Shown here: piece after piece, positions 1 to 8,800 of the stretch
How the letters are laid out: each line of letters starts with the position of its first letter
Numbering within the stretch: the stretch's first letter is position 1
DNA from: an uncultured Desulfosporosinus sp.
GTDB taxonomy: Bacteria; Bacillota; Desulfitobacteriia; Desulfitobacteriales; Desulfitobacteriaceae
Reading direction: 5' to 3'
NCBI GenBank assembly: GCA_927405585.1
Contig: CAKMJS010000066.1
Coordinates: 1 to 32,222 of the forward strand
Length of the DNA: 32,222 nt
The notes under the pieces: model-generated
Told to the model about the DNA's origin: nothing
Database searches by the model: none
What the model saw: the letters and a program-made list of their open reading frames with translations, nothing else
Position numbers and translations under genes: made by a program

Positions 1-198
1 TTTGAGAGCTTAGAACAAGATCCCTTAGCATTTAAGAGACTAAAAGGACCTTATTACGAGACGTACCGAGTTTCTTTTCGTAGTGGATCTAAGGAATATC
101 GTGTGATTTACACCGTTTTTGGTTCAGAAAATCTAATTACAATTCTAACAGTTGGCGCACGAGAAGTACTTTACGAACGACTTAGCGGTATTGCCTGA
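1..198 (+). CDS. RelE/ParE-family toxin, C-terminal part (5' end outside window)
   Basis: The plus frame is open from the first base and stops with TGA at 196-198, leaving 65 visible residues and no start codon, so the gene begins left of the window. The residues show the usual core of the RelE/ParE fold: a KGPYYETYRVSF segment, a basic strand pair with KEYRVIYTVF, and the closing strand ILTVGAREVLYERL. Family members are short (about 85-100 residues) ribosome-dependent mRNA interferases or gyrase poisons, normally encoded with a small antitoxin that binds and silences them. The partner would lie upstream and cannot be seen, and nothing after the stop looks like an antitoxin. Whether the toxin is active, and whether it is RelE-like or ParE-like, cannot be decided from this fragment. 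The superfamily call itself is fairly secure. Confidence 0.72.
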   Translation, partial: FESLEQDPLAFKRLKGPYYETYRVSFRSGSKEYRVIYTVFGSENLITILTVGAREVLYERLSGIA

Positions 199-258
199 GC
201 TGGAATTTAATCTCTGAATAAGAATCCTTCTAATACTCCTTCTAAGAAGATATATATT

Positions 259-303
259 AAGAGGGATGTAACAAAACTTTGAAAAGTATGTTACATCCCT
301 CTT
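259..303. terminator. Perfect 15-bp inverted repeat, probable terminator of the toxin operon
   Basis: Arms at 259-273 (AAGAGGGATGTAACA) and 289-303 are exact reverse complements around a 15-base loop. The structure lies 60 bases after the toxin stop. The T tract after the stem is short (CTCTTT then GC), so it is a less classical intrinsic terminator than others here, but its position and strength fit that role. Confidence 0.6.
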
Positions 304-330
304 TGCTCGCAATTCCATCAAAATCGATTC

Positions 331-405
331 ATAGTGAACTCTTTCAACTAAAATTGAACAACGAGACTTCGGTGTGAGCCGACTATACCTCTTTAGTAAG
401 AGTTC
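331..405 (+). promoter_or_regulatory. Structured leader or operator region upstream of the exporter gene
   Basis: Several complementary segments sit just before the exporter. A 16-bp dyad TTCAA-6-TTGAA lies at 343-358, which resembles the half-site pattern of MarR-type operators. GAACTCTT (336-343) can pair with AAGAGTTC (398-405), and ATAGT (331-335) with ACTAT about 50 bases downstream. These pairings cross, so they could not all form together. No regulator gene is adjacent. The region could be an operator or a folded mRNA leader; I could not match it to a known riboswitch class. Confidence 0.3.
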
Positions 406-430
406 TAAAAAGGAAGGAGCCTGAAACATA

Positions 431-1906
431 GTGTATCAAGTCGGTAGTAATATCGTATTAGGTGTGAAGAACTCCCCTCGGTATCGCTGGTTTATACTGG
501 CAACCGTTTCCATTGGTACCTTCATGTCGACTTTGGATAGCAGTATTGTTAATGTGGCCCTTCCCACGATCTCTGCCAGCATATCAAACAAATCACACGT
601 AAATATTTCAACCTTGCAATGGGTTGTCACGGCCTATTTATTGACTATATCCAGTTTGCTACCTGTTTTTGGGCGAATAGCTGATCTATTAGGACGTAAA
701 AGAGTTTATTCGCTGGGATTTTTGGTCTTTACCCTCGGTTCGATTTTGTGCGGATTTGCACCAAATATTTGGTTTCTGATTGGAATGCGTATTCTCCAAG
801 CCATTGGGGCTTCAATGATAATGGCAAACAGTGCCGCTCTCATTATTGCTAACTTCCCTCCGAAAGAGAGAGGACGAGCTCTAGGCTTAATCGGGACTGT
901 TGTTGCTTTAGGCAGTTTAACAGGTCCTGCAATCGGCGGGATTTTTGTAGAATTCTTAAACTGGCGTTCCATTTTCTTTATCAACATACCAATTGGAATT
1001 CTTGGTTATCTAGTTGCACGAATCATTCTCCCCTCCGATGAGCCTCACCAACACAAAGAGACCTTTGATTTTCAAGGCGCTCTCTTCTTTACGCTCGGTA
1101 TGATTAGTCTTATGTTTGCTATCAGCAACGGTCAGAGTTGGGGTTGGAATTCCTACCCAATTCTTATAGGTTTAGTTCTTGCAACACTTTGTTTGGGAAT
1201 CTTCGTCGTTACCGAATTACGGGTAACCAATCCGATGATTGATCTATCAATGTTTCGAATCCCTATATTTTTTATAGGGAATATTACCGGACTTCTCTCC
1301 TTCGTGGCTATGTTTGCCAATGTAATACTGATGCCTTTCTATCTTCAACAAGTCTTAAGTTATAGTCCTGCCCAAGTGGGATTACTAATGACCGCTTTCC
1401 CCTTAACAATGGCGATCATCGCTCCGCTTAGTGGATATGCCTCTGACCGGATAGGTCCAGTTATCCTAACCACCAGTGGTCTTTTAGTGACTGCATTAGG
1501 CCTTTTTTATCTTTCGACTTTAACTATTACCTCCTTATTCTGGCAAATTGTTCCCGGTCTCTTGCTTATGGGTTTAGGGGCTGGCCTTTTCCAATCACCC
1601 AACAATAGTAGTGTCATGAGTTCTGTTCCACCGAATAAATTAGGTGTCGCTGGTGGAATTTCAGCCCTAGTCCGAAATGTAGGGATGGTAATTGGCATCG
1701 CCTTTTCTATCTCCTTGTTTCAGAATAGAGAAGCCTCACTCCTTGTAGGAATTATCAATCCAACATCTCTCCAGCAAGCCACCGCTTTTGTTGGTGCTTA
1801 CCAAACTGTTATGCTTACATCGATGGGCATCGCTCTTATTGCAGCGTTGATCTCTCTCAACCGTAAAGGATTCACTCGTTCAGAGACTCCCCCACCGAAG
1901 TCTTAA
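431..1906 (+). CDS. DHA2-family (14-helix) MFS multidrug efflux transporter
   Basis: This 491-residue membrane protein belongs to the EmrB/QacA branch of the major facilitator superfamily, proton-driven exporters of drugs and other amphipathic compounds. The sequence shows the DHA2 signature LDSSIVNVALP near residues 35-45, motif A (GRIADLLGRKR, residues 81-91) in the loop between helices 2 and 3, a glycine/proline-rich motif C with GSLTGPAIGG, and the WRSIFFINIPIG segment. The hydrophobic pattern fits 14 helices and the length is normal. I accept the GTG at 431 because AAGGAAGGAG lies about 11 bases upstream. The gene stands alone: a hairpin precedes it and a bidirectional terminator follows. 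No membrane-fusion (EmrA-like) partner is adjacent, as expected in a Gram-positive-type cell. The substrate cannot be predicted. Confidence 0.9.
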   Translation: MYQVGSNIVLGVKNSPRYRWFILATVSIGTFMSTLDSSIVNVALPTISASISNKSHVNISTLQWVVTAYLLTISSLLPVFGRIADLLGRKRVYSLGFLVFTLGSILCGFAPNIWFLIGMRILQAIGASMIMANSAALIIANFPPKERGRALGLIGTVVALGSLTGPAIGGIFVEFLNWRSIFFINIPIGILGYLVARIILPSDEPHQHKETFDFQGALFFTLGMISLMFAISNGQSWGWNSYPILIGLVLATLCLGIFVVTELRVTNPMIDLSMFRIPIFFIGNITGLLSFVAMFANVILMPFYLQQVLSYSPAQVGLLMTAFPLTMAIIAPLSGYASDRIGPVILTTSGLLVTALGLFYLSTLTITSLFWQIVPGLLLMGLGAGLFQSPNNSSVMSSVPPNKLGVAGGISALVRNVGMVIGIAFSISLFQNREASLLVGIINPTSLQQATAFVGAYQTVMLTSMGIALIAALISLNRKGFTRSETPPPKS

Positions 1907-1955
1907 GGTCAATATTAGGTTTAGGTGAGCGAGTTCTCTCGTTACCCTTAAAACA

Positions 1956-2002
1956 AAGAAGTCAGTACCCTTACCGAAAATAAGGCTACTGACTTCTTCT
2001 TT
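1956..2002. terminator. Bidirectional terminator between exporter and methyltransferase genes
   Basis: A 12-bp perfect stem (1956-1967 with 1987-1998) is extended inward by CCTTA/TAAGG. It is T-rich on the 3' side on both strands. It lies between two convergent genes, so it can end transcription from either side. Confidence 0.8.
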
Positions 2003-2022
2003 CTGTGAATAAAGCCGATACT

Positions 2023-2763
2023 CTAAGCAATAACTGAATTTACCTTGGGTTTACGCTCAGCAGCTAAAACAGTGGCCGGAGAATCTTCAGTCCACATGTC
2101 TTTGTCAAAGCTCCCCCATAACCCGGAAACTTCCCAACCAGTTTTTTGCAAGGCTTTTTTTAGATCCTCGCATTTGATCGGAAATAATAGGTTAATCCCT
2201 GAGACACCCTGACTCGTATCCGGAAACTCAATTTTCATGGTAAACTCTATCAAGCCATCCACTCGATAAGCATAGTTGCGATAAAAGGTTAAGTTTGACG
2301 TCTTAATGATGGGTAGTTCTTTGACTTGCTTAGCCAAAATCCGATCGTAGTTTACAGTTTGAACTAAGAGGTGAGTACCCTTCTCCCCAAATTGAGATAA
2401 GACCGTTATTAGCTCCGTTTCTCCAGACACATGTGCCAGTGTATTTCCTAAGCAGAGTACCCCGTCAAATTTTTCGTTAATATTACTGAGGTCCCGCATA
2501 TCCTCTAAAGAAAACGTTGCAGTACTTCCGATCTCTTGAGCCTTCTTTTTGGAAATCTCAACCATCTCATCACTTAAATCGACGCCATGCACTCGCACCT
2601 CAGCTTGGCTAATCTCTAAGGCAAAGGTTCCTGTACCACATCCGATATCGAGAACCGAGGTTAGAGATTCCTGTTTCAAATACTCGTGTAAAAATGTTTT
2701 CTGTGGTTTCCTTAACGGAAATATTTCATCGTAATGTTCAGATAAAGCGCGATAAAAATCCAT
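2023..2763 (-). CDS. Class I SAM-dependent methyltransferase
   Basis: This 246-residue protein has the Rossmann-type SAM-binding fold. Motif I is VLDIGCGTG at residues 37-45, an acidic residue after the second strand appears in VHGVDLSDEMV, and post-motif sequences FSLEDMRDL and FDGVLCLGNTLAH follow, where the last replaces the usual catalytic-loop motif. The C-terminal half has a beta-rich stretch (YRNYAYRVDGLIEFTMKIEF) seen in small-molecule methyltransferases of the Methyltransf_25/YodH-like groups. It starts with ATG after an AGAGAGGATGG site, 65 bases downstream of the glucan synthase stop with no terminator visible between, so it may be co-transcribed with that gene. The methyl acceptor is unknown. 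The family call is secure, but the substrate is open. Confidence 0.85.
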   Translation of the reverse strand: MDFYRALSEHYDEIFPLRKPQKTFLHEYLKQESLTSVLDIGCGTGTFALEISQAEVRVHGVDLSDEMVEISKKKAQEIGSTATFSLEDMRDLSNINEKFDGVLCLGNTLAHVSGETELITVLSQFGEKGTHLLVQTVNYDRILAKQVKELPIIKTSNLTFYRNYAYRVDGLIEFTMKIEFPDTSQGVSGINLLFPIKCEDLKKALQKTGWEVSGLWGSFDKDMWTEDSPATVLAAERKPKVNSVIA

Positions 2764-2828
2764 CTCGTTTCCATCCTCTCTCTAGTTGCAAGCCTGAACT
2801 TAGAGGTTATCATCCTATCTATTACGAT

Positions 2829-5800
2829 TTACAATGTTAAACGAACAGTATGAGTTTGACCATCATCCTTTAATAAAATCTCAGGCTCCAACAACACTTC
2901 TTCATCCAAAGTAATCCTGTCACACCCGGTCATTCTACTCATCGGATTTTCGATAATTATCTCATATGTTGCCGTTTTGAACTGATACGTTAATCGATAA
3001 CCCCGCCAGCGGCTTGGAATACAAGGCTTCAGAACTAATTTATCGCCATGACGTGTAAAGCCCAATATTCCCTCTAACCCAGCTTGATACATCCACCCCG
3101 ATGCTCCAGTATACCACGTCCATCCTCCCCGTCCTATATGCGGGTGAGAAGCATAAACATCGGCTGCCATCACATAAGGCTCCACTTTGTAGCGATTCAC
3201 CTCATGTTCTGTACGAGCATGATGAATAGGACTTAGCATCTGAAACAGTTCTAAGGCTTTGTCCCCTTCCCCTAAACTTGTGTAAGCCAGGATCGCCCAA
3301 GTAGCTCCGTGTGTGTACTGTCCACCATTTTCCCGAACCCCTGGAACATACCCTTTAATGTACCCAGGATCGGGCAGGAACTTGTCAAAGGGTGGAGTCA
3401 GTAAAAGGAGAACTCCGTCTTCTTTTCGCCATAAGTAGTGCTCTAAGGCCAACATAGCGTCCTTTGCCCGAGTTGGCTTTGCAGCACCAGAAAGTACTGC
3501 CCAGGACTGGGCAAGTGCATCAATTTGACATTCCTTGTTTTGCGAAGATCCCAAGGGAGTTCCATCATCAAAGTAGGCTCGCCGGTACCAACCGCCATCC
3601 CAACCATGCAACTCAATACTTTGGAGAAGTTCCGCCGCTATACGTCGATACCGCACTCCCCTCTCTAGGTCCTGCCGATCATCACATAGGCTAGAAAAAC
3701 GAGTTAAGGTTAGATAAAAAAACCACCCGAGCCACACGCTTTCTCCTTTTCCTTTAATGCCAATTCGGCTAAATCCATCATTCCAGTCTCCGGAACCGAT
3801 CAGAGGTAGCCCGTGTTCACCAAATCTCAGCCCTCTCTCGATGGTTCGAACACAATGCTCGTAAACATTTCCGTGCTCTTTTGTGCTCCTTGGAATCGAA
3901 TATACTTCATCTTCATCCTCCTTTAGGTGGTTATCCTCAAGAAAGACGTTTGTTTCATCTAAAATAGTTGTGTCCCCTGTACGCTCTATATAATGGGCAG
4001 TTACGAACGGCAACCACAACAAATCATCAGAAAATTTTGTTCGTATCCCTTTTCCCGTTTCAGCGTGCCACCAATGCTGTACATCCCCTTCTACAAACTG
4101 ATGACCACAGTGGAGAATGATTTGATTACGAGTGACCTCGGGGGACGTGTAGACAAGGGCCATCACATCTTGAAGTTGATCCCTAAAACCATAGGCTCCT
4201 CCTGACTGATAAAATGCCGATCGTGCCCATACACGACAGGCAATAGTTTGATAGAGCAACCAACGATTGAGAAGCAAATTCATTGAGGGGTCTGGCGTGT
4301 GTACTTGAACGTTCCCCAATACCTCGTCCCAATACCTCTTAACTTCCTCTAAAGCCTCCTTAATCTGCTGGGGCTGACTTAAATTAGTTGTAATTCTCTC
4401 GGCCTCTTGACTATTTTCTGTTTCACCTAGTAAAAAAGTGATGGCTTTTGATTCACCAGGGGCTAATGAAAACAGAAGTTGCAACGCACAGCATGGGTCA
4501 AGTCCCGCTCCTACTGTTTCTGAGAATAGATCCTGCTTCAAACCCATAGGATCTTCCAAAGTTCCATTCCGTCCAATAAATTCTGACCGATCCCCTGTAT
4601 AACTCGCTACCGGAGCCCCAAACGCAGTCAAAAATCCAAGCCTTCCTACAAATTCTTCTTGAAATGTGTTTCGTGTATAGAAGATGTCCCTTTCTCCGTC
4701 ATACTCTGTCACTAGGTAGGGAGCAGTATTCTGACGAGCGACACCCATCACCCATTCCGCATAATAGACTGCACTTAAGCGCAACTCGTGATTGGTTGTG
4801 TTGGTCATTAATAATTCGATAACCTTTACTGACTCGTCTATCGGGACAAAGTAATGCAACGATTGCTTGATACCATGACTATAATGCTCAAAAATTGAAT
4901 ACCCTTGACCATGTCGGATGGTATATGAACCCTTCTCACGTTTTGGACTAGCTGTAACCGACCAAAATTCACCACTGTGTTCATCACGCAGGTAGAGGGC
5001 TTCCCCTGGAGGATCGAGAATGGGATCATTTGACCAAGGGGTAAGCTTGTACTCTCGACTATTCAGAGACCAAGTATATCCAGCACCTACTTCTGATATT
5101 TGAAAACCAAATTTAGTATTGGCAATGACATTGATCCAAGGTAAGGGAGTGTTCATACCTTCCTGTAGATGAATAATATACTCTTTACCATCCTCACTGA
5201 ACCCACCGTACCCATTCGCAAACTGAAGACGATCCATCGATTTGTCTAGAGCCTCTTCGCGAAACTCACGAACTCGTTCTTGATCTCTTTTGAGCATTTG
5301 ATCTCGAGCCTTTTCAAGGGTTATCTTTTCGCGATGCTCTACATCTCCAGTCATAAATTTTCTTTTTTTGCGAACTTGAATAGAACACGATCCTCCTTCT
5401 CCATTAAAAGTCATCCGTGCTACGGCACATAGAAGAGTAACATCCTCTTGCTGAACATGACCTTTTTGCAGGAGAAAGACCCCACCTGACTGATTTAATA
5501 GATCACGAGCATGCCCCATTGAGATTAAATCCCTTAAGTTATCTTGGAAAGCCTGTAAATAACCGCTCTCATCTTCATTGAATATCACCAGATCAGCAAA
5601 TAGCCCTTTAAGTCTCCAGTATTCATGAATTGTTAGAAATCTACGAACTAAATCCATGTTTTCTGTATCTTTAACTCGAAGAAGGACGATGGGCAAGTCA
5701 CCTGAAATGGCATACGGCCATAAAGAAGACTGCCCTTTATGATTATTCTTAATGCATTCCGCGACATCACTTCGACATGGGCTCAGATAAAGCAAATGCC

Positions 5801-8800
5801 CTCCAAGACTCAAACCCTCGTTGGCCTGTGCTGCTGTCAAATTTAAATGCCGAAGCTCCATTTTGCTATGGGTCCATGCCAGTTCAAAAGCCCTATTAAC
5901 AGAAAGCGGGTCTCTGTACTTTTCTGCGATACGAATTATTTCCTCACGACTCTCCGCGTATCCAACCGAGAAGGAGACCCGGACAGTTTGACCTGGAGCG
6001 ATTCTAACCCGTTGACGCAAGCTCATCATTGGATCCAACACTGCTCCAACGGTATTAGACAAGGGATGATTAGCATCTAACGCTTGAGGCTGGGCAAGGC
6101 TTCTCCCCCGTCCTATAAATCGGGCACGGTCTGTCTCATATTGCAGTGAACCAATCTTCTCTCCCTCCGTCGCAACGGTGTGCATGAGCCATAATCGAGC
6201 TTGTTTCTCACTGCGTGGTCGTCTGGATGCCAGTAAAGCTCCCTGCTCAAATTCAGTTTGAATAAAGAGATTACCAAACGCTGGATGCGCTAAATCTTCA
6301 CTTAACCTAGCTAAAACCACTTCAAAATAGCTAGTGACCTCCACTGTTCGATCGTGTTTACTGCGATTCGTCAAAGAAATTCGACGCATTTCTGCTTGGT
6401 CTTCAGGGGACACGACGATTTCAGTCCGAGTAATAATGTTACCATCCTTGCGAGAGAATTCCACTCGATCAGGAGCATAGGTCACCTTATAGTCCTCTCC
6501 AGAATACCGACAAGGTTGGTGTGTAGCAGACCAGACCTCACCGGAATTTAGGTTTTGAATATAAAAGTACATCCCCCAGGCATCCTGTGTCACATCTTCG
6601 CGCCATCGTGACAGATTAATATCCCTCATACGACTGAACCCTGCACCTGCATTTGTCATCATCACTGAATATTGACCATTAGAAATACAGTGAGTGGCAG
6701 GAATTGCACTCTTGGCGGTCTCCATAATAATAAACTGGTTTTGTTCCGAATCAGGGTCTTTAACTTGACGTTCATTCACAACCTGCTCCCCTTCAACTTG
6801 AGGTACAGGAGGGGTGGACTCAGGTAAGCGTTCTTGGAGTAGTAGCTCTGTGGCTTGGATCATGGCTTCGCTGTGGAAACGCTTGGGCATGATATTCTCA
6901 TGTACCACATTATCAATTGCTAATAAACTCATTCCTTGATGATGGGCCATAAAGCTCTGGATTAGCATAAATGAACGTTCACTGGGGATCCGTTCAGGGG
7001 TAAAGTCAGCCGCTTCATATAACCCATAGCGTCCAGCAAAACCCATTTTTTCCATTGTCGAAATATTTAATAATGCCTCATGTGGAGAAACCATTAAGGC
7101 TAAAAAACTGGCATAGGGAGCAATGACTAGATCTTGAATCAAGCCCCGCTTAAGACCAAGTCCTGGAACTCCAAAGGCTTTATATTGATAATTCAGCTGT
7201 GGATCAAAGGCGTAAAACCCTGACTCTGAGATCCCCCATGGTACGTTGTGTTCGATTCCATACTTTCTTTGTACCTCCACAACATTACGAGACGTTTCAT
7301 CGAGGAGGGTTCCCTCAAAATTCAACATGACCAGAAGCGGCATTAAGAATTCAAACATTGTACCACTCCAGGATACTAAACTACGTTTTCCCTTCGCCAG
7401 GGTTAATGAACGTCCAAGTTTGAACCAATGATTGTGATGCACATCCCCTTTGGCAATGGCTATGAAGCTCGCCTGTCGAGCCTCTGAAGCCAACAAGTCA
7501 TAATACGACTTATCGAGCATGTTTTCTGCAACACGGTAGCCAATCGAAAAGAGTTTACGTTTATCATCAAATAGCGGACGGAAATCTGTCGCAAAAGCTA
7601 GCTTCTCAAGCCGCTGCTGTAGATCTATTGATTCTTGCTGATAACCTTGAATCTTCAGGAGCACTTTCTGAAGTAGCGCTTTCATCTCGGGTGAAAAACT
7701 CTGTTCCTCAAGCCCATCCAGATAACATTTGGAGAGCTCATCCAAGTTATTCGTTTTAAAAATCCGCGCATTGAATAGAGTTGTCTCGTCCATGTGATCC
7801 GGATCAAAATACCATGGGTAGATATCATGCGTCTCCTGACGGAACGTGACAATCATCGTTTCGAGACGGCGTGCCCAATAATCCCCCTCTTTTGTCAATT
7901 CCTGATCAACGAGGAGGGAAGGCCAACGGGATAATAGATTCATCCAGTTTTCAAAATTCCAGGCCTCATCGGAACTTAACATATGATCCAGGGCCTGCCC
8001 AAATCCTTTAAGTTCCTCATTACAATCTTCATCTATTGCTTCAATTAATAAGTTATAGGTATCTTTAAGACCGCGCACAAACTCCAAGTCTAGCAACGAT
8101 TTATTTAATATCTCAGAAAGACCGGATCTTAAGGTCAATAAATAAACCACGAAATTTCCACTATCTACCGTTGAAACATAGCGCGGCTCTAAGGGCGCAA
8201 GACTCTGAGTATCATACCAATTGTAGAGATGCCCTTTCCATTGATCTAGTCCTTCTAGAATTTGCAGAGTACTATTAATACGTTCATGCACTTTCGCTAG
8301 CGTAATGTACCCAAAATCCCTAGCAGCCAAGTTTGCGAGTAGAGCAAGCCCAATGTTGGTAGGGGAAGTTCGATGGGCTATACCATTAGGGGGTTCAATC
8401 TGAACATTATCTGGAGGAAGCCAGTGATCCTCGCTGCTAACGTACTCTTCAAAAAAGGCCCATATTTTCCTTGCCCAGCGACGCAAGGCATGCTGTTCAG
8501 AACTTGAGAGCATTGCCTTTTCATGTATTGTAGGCAGGCTAACTCGATAAGCGAACCAGGGAGAAGCTAACCAGACTATCGCCAAGGGTACAAATAGCCC
8601 TATCCTTGCGGGAAACATACTAAGAATCATTAAAAAGGAACCGATGACTAATAGAATAACTGACCACATCGAAAAAACCATAGTCTTCATTCTCACATCT
8701 AAACGTTTCTCCGTATCTGCGGCCGTTTCCCATTCTAAAAGAGAGCGGTGTGAGATAACCTGACGATAGACGCTACGAATAATTGCGTCTAGCATGATGA

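Noticed and set aside
145-429. Minus-strand 94-residue frame over the toxin end and exporter leader
   Set aside because: It runs through the perfect inverted repeat at 259-303 and overlaps the real toxin frame; composition is not protein-like.
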